DNA of 64,000 nt from Comamonas thiooxydans (GTDB lineage: Bacteria; Pseudomonadota; Gammaproteobacteria; Burkholderiales; Burkholderiaceae_C). Of this stretch, positions 1 through 8,257 are shown piece after piece. The DNA is taken from the NCBI RefSeq assembly GCF_000964545.1, contig NZ_BBVD01000001.1, positions 248,001 to 312,000 of the forward strand, in the 5' to 3' direction. Position numbers and translations under genes: made by a program. The notes under the pieces were generated by a model that saw nothing but the letters and a program-made list of their open reading frames with translations, made no database searches and was not told where the DNA came from. Each line of letters starts with the position of its first letter. Within the stretch, counting starts at the first letter, position 1.

Positions 1-561
1 GGGATTGCCCTTGGGAGCTGGCACCTTGGCAACGATAGCTTCCAGGATCTCGTCTATGCCCATGCCGGTCTTGGCCGAGCAGGGAATGGCATCGCTGGCA
101 TCGATACCGATCACGTCCTCGATCTCGGCCTTGGCATTGTCGGGGTCGGCCTGAGGCAGGTCCATCTTGTTGAGGACGGCGAATACCTCCACGCCCAGGT
201 CCAGCGCGGTGTAGCAGTTGGCCACGGTCTGGGCTTCCACGCCCTGGGAGGCATCGACCACCAGCAGACCGCCTTCGCAGGCCGACAGCGAGCGCGAGAC
301 TTCGTAGGAGAAGTCCACGTGGCCGGGGGTGTCGATCAGGTTCAGGTTGTAGACCTTGCCATCCTTGGCCTTGTACTGCAGGGCGGCGGTCTGGGCCTTG
401 ATGGTGATGCCGCGCTCTTTCTCGATGTCCATCGAGTCCAGCACCTGGGCTTCCATATCGCGGTCGGCAAGGCCTCCGCAGCGCTGGATCAGGCGGTCCG
501 CCAGAGTGGACTTGCCATGGTCAATGTGCGCAATGATGGAGAAATTACGGATGTGATTCAT
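1..561 (-). CDS. lepA: Elongation factor 4 (LepA), N-terminal part
   Basis: Ribosome-associated translational GTPase that promotes back-translocation or assists ribosome function under stress. The 187 visible residues hold the GTP-binding domain: P-loop AHIDHGKST near residues 11-19, switch region with ERGITI, the DTPGH motif and the NKMD base-recognition motif. The start is the ATG at 561, giving the usual MNHIRNFSI N-terminus. The gene runs off the left edge, so the later domains are not seen. It follows the rpoE-rseA-mucD group as in other Burkholderiales, but a hairpin terminator and a probable promoter sit between mucD and lepA, so it is probably transcribed separately. Confidence 0.96.
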   Translation of the reverse strand, partial: MNHIRNFSIIAHIDHGKSTLADRLIQRCGGLADRDMEAQVLDSMDIEKERGITIKAQTAALQYKAKDGKVYNLNLIDTPGHVDFSYEVSRSLSACEGGLLVVDASQGVEAQTVANCYTALDLGVEVFAVLNKMDLPQADPDNAKAEIEDVIGIDASDAIPCSAKTGMGIDEILEAIVAKVPAPKGNP

Positions 562-605
562 CAACGAGAAAGACAGCTTTGGAATTGAAAAAAGTGGCCT
601 GCAGC

Positions 606-680
606 AGCAAGAAAAAAGGGCGCGTCCCTCAAGCGGCGCGCCCTTAACCAACAATCTCTGGCAACTGCGATAGTTGGGAC
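606..680 (-). ncRNA. Candidate short RNA or attenuated leader upstream of lepA
   Basis: A promoter-like element (684-711) should start transcription near 678-680 on the minus strand. The RNA would begin with a small hairpin (CAACT/AGTTG, 662-676) and then meet a strong GC-rich hairpin followed by six U residues (612-645). The result is a transcript of about 65-70 nt ending before lepA. It could be a free small RNA or a transcription attenuator for lepA. I do not recognise it as a known family. Inference only; no coding capacity is seen. Confidence 0.42.
612..645 (-). terminator. Intrinsic terminator in lepA leader
   Basis: The arms 616-624 and 637-645 (AAGGGCGCG / CGCGCCCTT) form a 9-bp stem with a 12-nt loop. 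Read on the minus strand it is followed by a run of six T (612-617). It lies about 50 bp upstream of the lepA ATG. Confidence 0.8.
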
Positions 681-683
681 TTT

Positions 684-711
684 ATTGTAGGCAAAACTGG
701 CCGCAAGCCAA
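684..711 (-). promoter_or_regulatory. Probable sigma-70 promoter upstream of lepA
   Basis: On the minus strand TTGGCT (706-711) and TACAAT (684-689) are separated by 16 bp, matching 4/6 and 5/6 of the consensus hexamers. Predicted start near 678-680. The rest of the 562-990 gap holds the hairpin at 931-969 and AT-rich DNA with no gene that I can support. Confidence 0.5.
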
Positions 712-930
712 GACCCAGCAAGGCTTGACAAGTTTCGGTTTGTGATTTTCGAATTCATTTATCAACAAATTATCCACAAACCAGAAAACACCGTTTAGCC
801 ATCAGCAGCCGGAGATTGCAAAGGCTTTTGCACCGCTTGAAAACCGCCTGTCAGCGTGATTTTTTGCGTCCAACCACCATGCATTTGCGTGGGATTCTAC
901 CCAATGGCATAGGGGCACTGACAGGCTGAG

Positions 931-969
931 GGCTTGTTGTCATTTCAGATCACGAAATGGCAACAAGCC
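931..969 (-). terminator. Long hairpin just after mucD
   Basis: The arms GGCTTGTTG..CATTTC (931-946) and GAAATG..CAACAAGCC (954-969) pair over 16 positions with one G-U wobble and a 7-nt loop. It starts 22 bp after the mucD stop. No U-run follows, so it may be a transcript-end stabiliser or a factor-dependent terminator rather than a classical one. Confidence 0.55.
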
Positions 970-990
970 CATGCAGGCTTTTCGCCACAT

Positions 991-2490
991 TTATTTGGCA
1001 GGGCGAATCAGCACATACTGCGCCCAGTCACCACGGCGCACCAGCACATTGACGGGTTTGGACTTGTCGGCCTTGGCCCAGGCTGCCTCGAAGCTCTTGA
1101 GATCGGAGACTTCCACATTCGCCAATTGCAGAATCACATCGCCTTCACGCAGGCCGGCACGGGCTGCGGCATCCACCGCAGCCGACACGCGCACGCCGCC
1201 CTTGATGGCCAGCTCCTTCTTCTGTGCAGACGTCAGCTCGCTCAGCGTCAGGCCCAGAGCCTTGTTCTCCAGCGTACCGGATGGAGTCTTGCCTGCACCA
1301 CTGTTGCCTGCCTTGGTCTTGGCAGATTCGTCGGAAGGTACTTCGGCAATCACCATGCTCAACTCCTTGAGCTTGCCGCGGCGCAGCACGGTAATGGTGC
1401 TCTTGGTGCCAGGCTTGGTATTGCCCACGAGACGCGGCAGATCGGAGACCTTCTCGATGGCCTTGCCATCGAACTTGGTGATCACGTCGCCCGCCTCCAC
1501 GCCGGCCTTTGCGGCAGGCGAGTCCGGCTCGACGGCCGACACCAGAGCGCCCTCGGGCTTGCCAAGACCGATGGACTCGGCCACATCCTTGGTCACGGGG
1601 CCGATCTGCACACCGATACGGCCGCGCGTGACCTTACCGGTGGCACGCAGCTGATCGCTGACACGGATCGCTTCATCCACGGGAATTGCAAAGCTGATGC
1701 CCATGAAGCCGCCCGAGCGCGAGTAGATCTGACTATTGATACCCACCACCTCGCCGCGCATATTGATCAGCGGGCCGCCCGAGTTGCCGGGATTGATGGC
1801 CACATCGGTCTGGATGAAGGGCAGATAGTCGCCGGTATCGCGCTGCTTGGCCGAGACAATGCCGGCCGTCACCGAATTTTCGAGTCCGAAGGGCGAGCCA
1901 ATCGCCATGACCCACTCGCCCACACGCAGCTTGCTCACATCGCCGATCTTGACTGCGGGGAGCCCTTTGGCATCAATCTTGACGACAGCCACATCGGTGC
2001 GCTTGTCCGCGCCGACTATTTTTGCCTTGAACTCGCGCTTGTCGGTCAGCGTGACAATGACTTCATCGGCACCATCGACCACATGGGCATTGGTCATCAC
2101 ATAGCCGTCAGCCGTGAGGATGAAGCCCGATCCCACGCCACGTGGCTGCTCTTCCTCGGACTGACCGCCCTTGGGCGAGCGCTGACGCGGCACATTGGGC
2201 ACGGGAAGGCCGAAGCGGCGGAAGAACTCCAGCATGTCTTCATCCATGCCCAGAGCTTCGGCGCTGTTGTTGGAGACCTTCTCCAGTGTACGGATGTTGA
2301 CCACCGAAGGGCCGACCTGATCGACAAGATCCGTGAAGTCCGGCAGCCCGCGCGCCGTTGCAGCACTTTGGGCATGAGCGGCAGTAACCGGCAGCATGCC
2401 TCCTGCAGCCAGGGCCGCGATCGCCATCGAACTGGCAATGGCTGTAGCCGAAACACGGGATTTGAGCGTCATCCAGGATGGTGTGCGCAT
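991..2490 (-). CDS. mucD: Periplasmic serine protease of the DegP/MucD (DegQ) family
   Basis: Envelope quality-control protease/chaperone that degrades misfolded periplasmic proteins. Product 499 aa. Residues 1-40 look like a Sec signal peptide ending AHA. The trypsin-like domain shows His136 (TNAHVVD), Asp166 (RTDVAVV) and Ser237 (NPGNSGGP). Two PDZ domains follow, roughly 290-370 and 405-490. The ATG at 2490 was chosen because AAGGA lies 8-9 bp upstream and it gives a clean signal peptide; an upstream in-frame start at 2586 would add about 32 residues. It follows rseA as in other betaproteobacterial sigma-E loci, but a terminator separates the two, so it probably also has its own promoter. 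Confidence 0.93.
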   Translation of the reverse strand: MRTPSWMTLKSRVSATAIASSMAIAALAAGGMLPVTAAHAQSAATARGLPDFTDLVDQVGPSVVNIRTLEKVSNNSAEALGMDEDMLEFFRRFGLPVPNVPRQRSPKGGQSEEEQPRGVGSGFILTADGYVMTNAHVVDGADEVIVTLTDKREFKAKIVGADKRTDVAVVKIDAKGLPAVKIGDVSKLRVGEWVMAIGSPFGLENSVTAGIVSAKQRDTGDYLPFIQTDVAINPGNSGGPLINMRGEVVGINSQIYSRSGGFMGISFAIPVDEAIRVSDQLRATGKVTRGRIGVQIGPVTKDVAESIGLGKPEGALVSAVEPDSPAAKAGVEAGDVITKFDGKAIEKVSDLPRLVGNTKPGTKSTITVLRRGKLKELSMVIAEVPSDESAKTKAGNSGAGKTPSGTLENKALGLTLSELTSAQKKELAIKGGVRVSAAVDAAARAGLREGDVILQLANVEVSDLKSFEAAWAKADKSKPVNVLVRRGDWAQYVLIRPAK

Positions 2491-2640
2491 CGTTTTTATT
2501 CCTTGTTTGAGTCGTCGGACAGAACGGGCCGCCAAATCAGACCCATGAGAGAAAACAGGTGAGAGCATTGAAGCGCATTCTGGCAAAAGCCGCCATCAAC
2601 TGAAAGCGCTCCGGTCCGTGAAATCGGGCGCAGATCAAAC

Positions 2641-2670
2641 AGTATCTGCACCCAACTAATCCTAAATCAA
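2641..2670 (-). promoter_or_regulatory. Possible mucD promoter
   Basis: On the minus strand TTGATT (2665-2670) and GATACT (2641-2646) are 18 bp apart. This is a modest sigma-70 match in the gap between the rseA terminator and mucD. No clear sigma-E type promoter (GGAACTT/TCTGA) was seen. Confidence 0.3.
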
Positions 2671-2697
2671 TAGCTGCGTACGCAAGCTGCATAAAAG
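2660..2697. repeat. Degenerate dispersed intergenic repeat
   Basis: AT-flanked core ATAGCTGCGTACGCAAGC followed by CATAAAAGC. Related in layout to the other copies listed. Confidence 0.3.
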
Positions 2698-2731
2698 CTT
2701 AGGCCTGAAAACCCTGCATTTCAGGCCTAAG
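2698..2731 (-). terminator. Terminator after rseA
   Basis: Perfect 13-bp stem (2698-2710 with 2719-2731) and an 8-nt loop, followed on the minus strand by CTTTTAT. It begins 20 bp after the rseA stop. Confidence 0.8.
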
Positions 2732-2750
2732 ACTGCTGTGCGGAGAAGCA

Positions 2751-3539
2751 TCAATGGCGGGTAGCCGTGGCAAAGCTTGCATTGCGCAAAAAGCTGGCAG
2801 GCATCTGCAGATTGGGCACGCTGCTTTGCTGGGGGTGAGAAGCCAGCAACTCGTCCAGACGCGGATCACGCAGCATCACGGTCTGGCCGTTGGGGCCAGC
2901 AACTGCCACCACGGTGGAGGACTGGGCTTCCGAGCCCAGAGGCATGGTGGTCTCTTCACCGCCCGAAACGGGCTGGCTCAAGCCCAATGATGCGGCAGGC
3001 GCAGCGGCCACTACGACATTCGGGCTGAGAGCAGCGAGCTGCGCCCCACCCTGGCGACCGTACAGCCCCCCCGAGCCCGCGATCATGACCCCCCAGCCAA
3101 CGGCGGCCACGGCAGCAACCGAGGCAAAGCCGGCAGCCATTTTCCAGCGAAAGACCGATGCATTGGCCGCCTGACGTGCAGGCAGGCTGACCACGGTTGC
3201 ACCGTTGCCCAGCGCCTGGCCCCGCTCCTCGGCAGCTGTGATCTGCTCCAGCCCGCCCAAGCTCAATGAGCTGGCCGCATCTGCGGTCACACCGGGCAGA
3301 TGAATGCCGCGGATCGGCTCGCGCTCCATATGGGCGCGCACGCCGCTCAAAATATCGTGCTGACTGTGATGTGCCAACTCGGGAGAACGCAGCACATCGC
3401 CAATCAGGTGGTACATGGCCCAGGACTGCTGGCCTTCGTCGCTTTCCGCATAGGAGAGCACAGCCTGCATCTGGACCGAGGAAGCCTCGCCATCCACCAG
3501 TGCCGACAACTGTTCCTGCTTGATCAGATCGTCATTCAT
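2751..3539 (-). CDS. rseA: Anti-sigma-E factor RseA/MucA-like
   Basis: Inner-membrane anti-sigma factor that holds RpoE inactive until envelope stress triggers its proteolysis. Product 262 aa. The N-terminal cytoplasmic RseA domain (MNDDLIKQEQLSALVDGE..., about residues 1-70) is clear. One transmembrane segment lies near residues 133-155. The remainder is Ala/Gly/Ser/Pro-rich and periplasmic. The start is the ATG at 3539, with AGGTGA 5-6 bp upstream; a GTG nine bases earlier is possible. It lies 27 bp after rpoE, so the two are co-transcribed. No rseB follows, although the usual order is rpoE-rseA-rseB-mucD. Confidence 0.88.
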   Translation of the reverse strand: MNDDLIKQEQLSALVDGEASSVQMQAVLSYAESDEGQQSWAMYHLIGDVLRSPELAHHSQHDILSGVRAHMEREPIRGIHLPGVTADAASSLSLGGLEQITAAEERGQALGNGATVVSLPARQAANASVFRWKMAAGFASVAAVAAVGWGVMIAGSGGLYGRQGGAQLAALSPNVVVAAAPAASLGLSQPVSGGEETTMPLGSEAQSSTVVAVAGPNGQTVMLRDPRLDELLASHPQQSSVPNLQMPASFLRNASFATATRH

Positions 3540-3566
3540 GAAGTTCACCTGCTCGTCTTGCCTGTA

Positions 3567-4196
3567 CTACCAACGCTTCCCACCCTGGCGCTCCAGCAAG
3601 GGCTTGACCCTGGCCGAAATCGCCTCGCGTGCCCGAAAGATGCGCGAGCGCACCGTGCCTATGGGACAGTCCATCGCCTGCGCGATTTCCTCATAGCTGA
3701 GCCCCTCGATTTCGCGCAGCGTGACCGCCTGGCGCAAATCCTCGGGCAAAGCTTCCATGGCGGCATTGACGGCTTCGGCAATTTCACGCGCCGCCAACAC
3801 TGTTTCCGGGGTTTCCTGAGTCGTTAGTTCCTGTCTGTGAACAGAAGTTTCATCCTCATCGTCCCCAGTGTGTAACGCGCTCTCCGTCATCACCGGCGAG
3901 CGATGCATTTCCATCAAGGCCTTCTTGGCCGTATTGACGGCAATGCGGTACAGCCAGGTGTAGAACTGTGCCTCGCCTCGGAACTGGTGCAAGGCCTTGT
4001 AGGCGCGAATGAAGGTTTCCTGCGTGATGTCAGGCACCAGATCGACATCGCGCACCATGCGACCCACCAGACGTTCGATGCGACGCTGGTATTTGATGAC
4101 CAGCAACTCAAAAGCCCGTGTGTCGCCAGCATTGGCTCGTTCGACCAGAGCCAGATCGCTGTCGGCAGAGGGAGTGGGAAAATCGGGAGGTGTCAT
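3567..4196 (-). CDS. rpoE: Sigma-E factor (ECF sigma-70 family)
   Basis: Extracytoplasmic-function sigma factor directing RNA polymerase to envelope-stress promoters. Product 209 aa. Region 2 (about 28-95) contains DITQETFIRAYKAL and FYTWLYRIAVNTAKK. Region 4 (about 145-200) contains ALPEDLRQAVTLREIEGLSYEE and the helix-turn-helix GTVRSRIFRARE. The ATG at 4196 gives the family-like N-terminus; longer starts up to 4391 would add an unconserved extension. It is followed by its anti-sigma gene and preceded 38 bp upstream by a YgfX-like gene. Confidence 0.95.
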   Translation of the reverse strand: MTPPDFPTPSADSDLALVERANAGDTRAFELLVIKYQRRIERLVGRMVRDVDLVPDITQETFIRAYKALHQFRGEAQFYTWLYRIAVNTAKKALMEMHRSPVMTESALHTGDDEDETSVHRQELTTQETPETVLAAREIAEAVNAAMEALPEDLRQAVTLREIEGLSYEEIAQAMDCPIGTVRSRIFRAREAISARVKPLLERQGGKRW

Positions 4197-4234
4197 GAAA
4201 GGCCAAGCGGCGTGCTGCCATAACCGGCGAGGGC

Positions 4235-4717
4235 CTAGCCCTGCTCTGCCAGCGGCACGATGGAGGAATATACCGCACGCCGCAAGTCTCCCCACTGCTC
4301 GGGGCTGTGTCGTTGAGACAGGAAAATCCATAGCAGCTTGCGCCTGCCGCCCTTGGTCCTGAACACCCAAACATCCGAAACGCTGATCCAAAGCCAGCTG
4401 CCACCATCAAGTCCCACCGCCAGCCGCACAGGAAGTGACCGAGCGGTTGACAGGTTTTCGGCCTCCAGCAACCAATACTCTCCATTCCAGAGCAGATGTC
4501 CTTGCGGCCAGTTGCGCCACTGCTCGCAAAGCAGCACGGCTGCCAGGATCGAGGCCGGTAAAGCCAGCAGCACCTGCAACCAGCCCGACTGGACTTGCAG
4601 GCACCATGCCAGCAGAGCCATCAGCAAGACCATCCCGGTCAGCAGCAGCAGTCCTCCGGCCCAGCCAGGCCGGACGAAGATATAGGCAACGGCTGGAGCA
4701 TGGTAGCGGGCACTCAT
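4235..4717 (-). CDS. YgfX/CptA-like small inner-membrane protein
   Basis: 160-aa protein with two hydrophobic segments near the N-terminus (about 18-36 and 42-62) and a soluble C-terminal part rich in Trp. It includes GGRRKLLWIFLS and the closing QWGDLRRAVYSS. This layout (two membrane helices, a short beta-rich domain, a W-x-DLRR end) resembles YgfX/CptA, the membrane partner of the SdhE/CptB protein in enterobacteria. The match is by remembered pattern only. No sdhE partner is adjacent. It sits between fabF and rpoE on the same strand. Confidence 0.55.
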   Translation of the reverse strand: MSARYHAPAVAYIFVRPGWAGGLLLLTGMVLLMALLAWCLQVQSGWLQVLLALPASILAAVLLCEQWRNWPQGHLLWNGEYWLLEAENLSTARSLPVRLAVGLDGGSWLWISVSDVWVFRTKGGRRKLLWIFLSQRHSPEQWGDLRRAVYSSIVPLAEQG

Positions 4718-4787
4718 GGGCCGACCATGTGCGAAAAACCGGCTGCCGCAAAGCTAGGGAAAGCACGATCAAGCCGCACATAGAACA

Positions 4788-4818
4788 AAGCCCGCAAGGC
4801 CTGGGCCAGTGCGGGCTT
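4788..4818 (-). terminator. Terminator after fabF
   Basis: Stem AAGCCCGCA/TGCGGGCTT (9 bp, 4788-4796 with 4810-4818), followed on the minus strand by TTGTTCT. It lies 23 bp after the fabF stop. Confidence 0.6.
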
Positions 4819-4841
4819 GTGCAGAAGCTGCTCGAAGCGAC

Positions 4842-6086
4842 TTAGACGCGCTTGAAGACCAGGGTGCCGTTGGTGCCACCGAAACCGAAGTTGTTCTTCA
4901 CTGCAACTTCCAGCTTGGCGTCACGCGCCGTGTTGGCGCAATAGTCCAGATCGCACTCGGGATCCTGATTCACCAGATTGATGGTCGGAGGAATCTTCTG
5001 GTCGTGCAGTGCCAGCACGGTGAACACGCTCTCGATGCCGCCAGCACCGCCCAGCAGGTGGCCGGTCATGGACTTGGTCGAGCTGACCACCAGCTTGCTG
5101 GCATGCTCGCCCATGGCCGCCTTGATGGCGTTGGACTCATTGATATCGCCCAGCGGGGTCGAGGTGCCGTGCGCATTCAGGTAGTTGACCTGATCCTGGT
5201 TCACACCGGCGTTGCGCAGAGCATTGAGCATGGCGCGGCGCGGGCCGTCCATGTTGGGAGCCGTCATGTGACCGGCATCGGCACTCATGCCAAAGCCTGC
5301 CAGCTCCGCGTAAATCTTGGCGCCACGGGCCTTGGCGTGTTCGTACTCTTCGAGCACCAGCACACCGGCACCTTCGCCGAGGACAAAGCCGTCACGGTCC
5401 TTGTCCCAGGGGCGCGAGGCAGCCTTGGGGTCGTCGTTGCGCGTGGACAGCGCACGCATGGCAGCAAAGCCGCCGACACCCAGAGGTGAAACAGTGGCTT
5501 CCGTGCCACCGGCCACGACGATGTCTGCATCGCCGTATTCGATCATGCGTCCTGCTTCGCCGATGCAGTGCAGGCCTGTGGTGCAGGCTGTCACTATCGA
5601 CAGATTCGGCCCCTTGAAGCCGAAGCGCATGGACACATGCCCCGCCACCATATTGATGATGGAAGCAGGCACGAAGAACGGCGTGATGCGGCGCGGACCG
5701 CGGGCAGCCAGTTCTGCGTGGGTGTTCTCGATCAGCGGCAGGCCGCCGATGCCCGAGCCGATCACGCAAGCAATGCGCGTGGCCAGGTCTTCGGACAGGG
5801 CTTCGCCTGTGGGCAGGCCTGCGTCTCGAATGGCTTGCTCCGCAGCCGCAATGCCGTAATGAATGAAGCTATCCATGGAGCGCGCATCCTTGGCGCTCAT
5901 GTACTTCTCCACCTCAAATCCCTTGACCTCACCTGCAATCTTGCAGGAGAAGTTCGACGCATCGAACTTGGTGATGAGGTCAATACCGGACTGGCCGGCC
6001 AAAAGATTGGCCCAGGCTTCGCCCACCGTGTTACCCACGGGGGAGATGCAGCCCAGACCGGTCACGACAACGCGACGACGGCTCAT
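4842..6086 (-). CDS. fabF: Beta-ketoacyl-ACP synthase II
   Basis: Condenses malonyl-ACP with acyl-ACP in the elongation cycle of fatty acid synthesis, in the cytoplasm. The 414-aa length is normal for the family. Thiolase-fold catalytic residues are in place: Cys168 (VTACTTG), His306 (LNAHGTST), Lys338 and His343 (STKSMTGHLLGGAG). The ATG at 6086 gives the typical MSRRRVVVTGLG N-terminus. It is the last gene of the plsX-fabH-fabD-fabG-acpP-fabF run and starts 36 bp after acpP. Confidence 0.97.
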   Translation of the reverse strand: MSRRRVVVTGLGCISPVGNTVGEAWANLLAGQSGIDLITKFDASNFSCKIAGEVKGFEVEKYMSAKDARSMDSFIHYGIAAAEQAIRDAGLPTGEALSEDLATRIACVIGSGIGGLPLIENTHAELAARGPRRITPFFVPASIINMVAGHVSMRFGFKGPNLSIVTACTTGLHCIGEAGRMIEYGDADIVVAGGTEATVSPLGVGGFAAMRALSTRNDDPKAASRPWDKDRDGFVLGEGAGVLVLEEYEHAKARGAKIYAELAGFGMSADAGHMTAPNMDGPRRAMLNALRNAGVNQDQVNYLNAHGTSTPLGDINESNAIKAAMGEHASKLVVSSTKSMTGHLLGGAGGIESVFTVLALHDQKIPPTINLVNQDPECDLDYCANTARDAKLEVAVKNNFGFGGTNGTLVFKRV

Positions 6087-6122
6087 GCGTTCAAACCTTT
6101 AACTGATCGCTGAAAAAAGACC

Positions 6123-6362
6123 TTAGGCCTTTTGGTGGGTATTGGCGTAGTCGATGGCGTTTTGCACCGTCGTGATCTTCTCTGCGTCTTCGTCAGGGAT
6201 CTCGATGCCGAATTCATCTTCCAGGGCCATCACCAGTTCCACTGTGTCCAGGGAGTCAGCGCCCAGGTCAGCCACGAAGGCCTTTTCGTTGGTCACTTGG
6301 GACTCTTCAACGCCGAGTTGTTCGGCAATGATTTTTTTGACACGTGCTTCGATATCGCTCAT
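6123..6362 (-). CDS. acpP: Acyl carrier protein
   Basis: 79-aa acidic carrier of acyl chains in fatty acid synthesis. Ser37 in GADSLDTVE is the 4'-phosphopantetheine attachment site. Length and sequence are standard. It lies between fabG and fabF. The 159-bp gap upstream contains two hairpins, so its expression may be set apart from fabG by internal processing, attenuation or an extra promoter. Confidence 0.98.
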   Translation of the reverse strand: MSDIEARVKKIIAEQLGVEESQVTNEKAFVADLGADSLDTVELVMALEDEFGIEIPDEDAEKITTVQNAIDYANTHQKA

Positions 6363-6429
6363 GGTTTCCCTCAGGGGGTTGTGAATGAACCCGCGATTCT
6401 AGCCGTTTCGGGAGAAGCCCCTTGGCGGC

Positions 6430-6474
6430 TGGCCGTCGCGAGGAAACGGCCACTGAACTTGCAAAAGTGTTCAG
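6430..6474 (-). other. Two hairpins between fabG and acpP
   Basis: TGGCCGT/ACGGCCA (6430-6436 with 6446-6452) and CTGAAC/GTTCAG (6453-6458 with 6469-6474) are adjacent inverted repeats. No U-run follows. Possible mRNA processing or stability elements raising acpP expression. Confidence 0.35.
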
Positions 6475-6521
6475 CTTCTGGCAGCAAGTGCGGCAAACAC
6501 CGCGCAAACTGCCGAAATTTC

Positions 6522-7265
6522 TTACATGTACATGCCGCCGTTGACGTGCAATTCTTGTCCCGTCACATAGCCAGCCCCGGCAGAAGCCAGATAGGCCACG
6601 GCATGCGCGATGTCGCTGGGCTGACCCAGATCACCCATGGCGATCTGTGCCTTGAGCGCAGCCTTTTGCGCCTCTGGCAGATCTGCCGTCATGTCCGTGG
6701 CGATGAAGCCTGGGGCCACGCAGTTCACGGTGATGCCGCGGCTGCCCAACTCCTTGGCCAGAGCACGGGTCATGCCAGCCACGCCAGCCTTGGCTGCAGC
6801 GTAGTTGGCCTGACCGGCATTGCCCGAGGCACCGACCACGCTGGTGATGCTGATGATGCGGCCGAAACGCTGCTTCATCATGGGACGAATAGCCGCACGG
6901 CTGACTCGGAAAACAGCCTTCAGATTGGTGTCGGTGACGGCATCCCAATCGTCATCCTTCATGCGCATCGCCAGGGTATCGCGGGTAATACCTGCGTTGT
7001 TGACCAGCACATGGAGGCCGCCGTCATTCTTGACGATGGAGTCGATCAGGGCATCCACGGCAGCGCCGTCGGTCACGTTCAGCGTGACACCACGGCCACC
7101 GAAGGCGGACAGAGCCTGGCTGATCTTTTCAGCACCAGCATCCGATGTGGCCGTGCCAATCACTTGATAGCCCTTGGAGGCCAGCTCCTGCGCGATGGCG
7201 GCACCAATGCCACGGGTGGCACCGGTGACCAGGGCAACCTGGGGCTTGGTCTGGTTATCAGTCAT
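6522..7265 (-). CDS. fabG: 3-oxoacyl-ACP reductase
   Basis: NADPH-dependent reduction of beta-ketoacyl-ACP. 247-aa short-chain dehydrogenase with the glycine-rich loop TGATRGIG (about 14-21), NNAG (about 89-92) and the catalytic residues Ser142, Tyr155 and Lys159 (YAAAK). It ends with the usual VNGGMYM. Its ATG overlaps the fabD stop by 4 bp, so the two are translationally coupled. Confidence 0.97.
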   Translation of the reverse strand: MTDNQTKPQVALVTGATRGIGAAIAQELASKGYQVIGTATSDAGAEKISQALSAFGGRGVTLNVTDGAAVDALIDSIVKNDGGLHVLVNNAGITRDTLAMRMKDDDWDAVTDTNLKAVFRVSRAAIRPMMKQRFGRIISITSVVGASGNAGQANYAAAKAGVAGMTRALAKELGSRGITVNCVAPGFIATDMTADLPEAQKAALKAQIAMGDLGQPSDIAHAVAYLASAGAGYVTGQELHVNGGMYM

Positions 7266-8206
7266 GCGAGCAATTCTTTCACGTCAGCCAGGGTGGCTGT
7301 ATCAAACAGGGGAACACCCGTCAGGTCGGCGTCAATACGCTTGACCATGCCGGCCAGTACCTTGCCGGGTCCACATTCCACGATATGGGTCACGCCGCGA
7401 GCCTTGATGGCCTGCACGCACTCCACCCAGCGCACCGGACCAAAGGCCTGACGATACAGGGCATCGCGAATCGCATCAGCGTCCGTCTGGACGGTGACGT
7501 CGATATTGTTGATGACGGGAATCAGAGGAGTAGCCAGCGTCAGCTCGGCCAGCGCGGCCTTGAGCTTTTCTGCAGCAGGCTTCATCAGGCTGGAGTGGAA
7601 AGGTGCGGAGACCGGCAGAGGCAGGGCGCGCTTGGCACCGGCCGCCTTGACCGCTTCACAGGCCTTCTCCACGGCCAGCTTGCTGCCGGCGATCACGGTC
7701 TGACCGGGATCGTTGAAGTTCACGGCTTCCACCACTTCGGCACCGCCCAGCTGGGCCGTCACTTCGGCGCAAACCGCCTTGACCTTTTCGGCATCCAGGG
7801 CCAGCACGGCCGCCATGCCACCCGTGCCAACGGGCACGGCATCCTGCATGGCTGCGGCACGCAGACGCACCAGCGGAGCTGCCTGAGCCAGCGTCAGCAC
7901 GCCGGAAGCGACCAGCGCCGAGTATTCACCCAGGGAGTGACCGGCCACGGCATCTGGCAGTGCACCGCCTTCTGCCTGCCAGACACGCCAGGCCGCAACA
8001 CCGGCAACCAGCATCACGGGCTGGGTATTGGTGGTCAGCGCCAGAGCTTCCTTGGGGCCTTGCTTGATCAGCAGACCCACATCCTCGCCCAGAGCCTCGG
8101 AGGCTTCGGCCACGGTTTGAGCCACGACGGGATGATCCCCCCAGCCATCCAGCATGCCCACGGACTGCGAACCCTGGCCAGGAAATACAAATGCGAATTT
8201 CTTCAT
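7262..8206 (-). CDS. fabD: Malonyl-CoA:ACP transacylase
   Basis: Transfers malonyl from CoA to ACP to supply the elongation cycle. 314 aa with the opening FVFPGQGSQ, nucleophile Ser91 in GHSLGEY and catalytic His204 in SAPFHSSLM. It overlaps fabG by 4 bp and starts 51 bp after fabH. Confidence 0.97.
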   Translation of the reverse strand: MKKFAFVFPGQGSQSVGMLDGWGDHPVVAQTVAEASEALGEDVGLLIKQGPKEALALTTNTQPVMLVAGVAAWRVWQAEGGALPDAVAGHSLGEYSALVASGVLTLAQAAPLVRLRAAAMQDAVPVGTGGMAAVLALDAEKVKAVCAEVTAQLGGAEVVEAVNFNDPGQTVIAGSKLAVEKACEAVKAAGAKRALPLPVSAPFHSSLMKPAAEKLKAALAELTLATPLIPVINNIDVTVQTDADAIRDALYRQAFGPVRWVECVQAIKARGVTHIVECGPGKVLAGMVKRIDADLTGVPLFDTATLADVKELLA

Positions 8207-8257
8207 ATTTCTTAGTATAAAAATTGCCTGAAACGCTTATTTATATTGCGTCTACAG

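Noticed and set aside
725..753. Plus-strand promoter TTGACA with TTCGAA
   Set aside because: Perfect -35 but a poor -10 and no gene on the plus strand to serve.
561..758. 65-residue frame ending at the lepA start
   Set aside because: It covers the predicted promoter and terminator hairpin, and its peptide has no similarity that I recognise.
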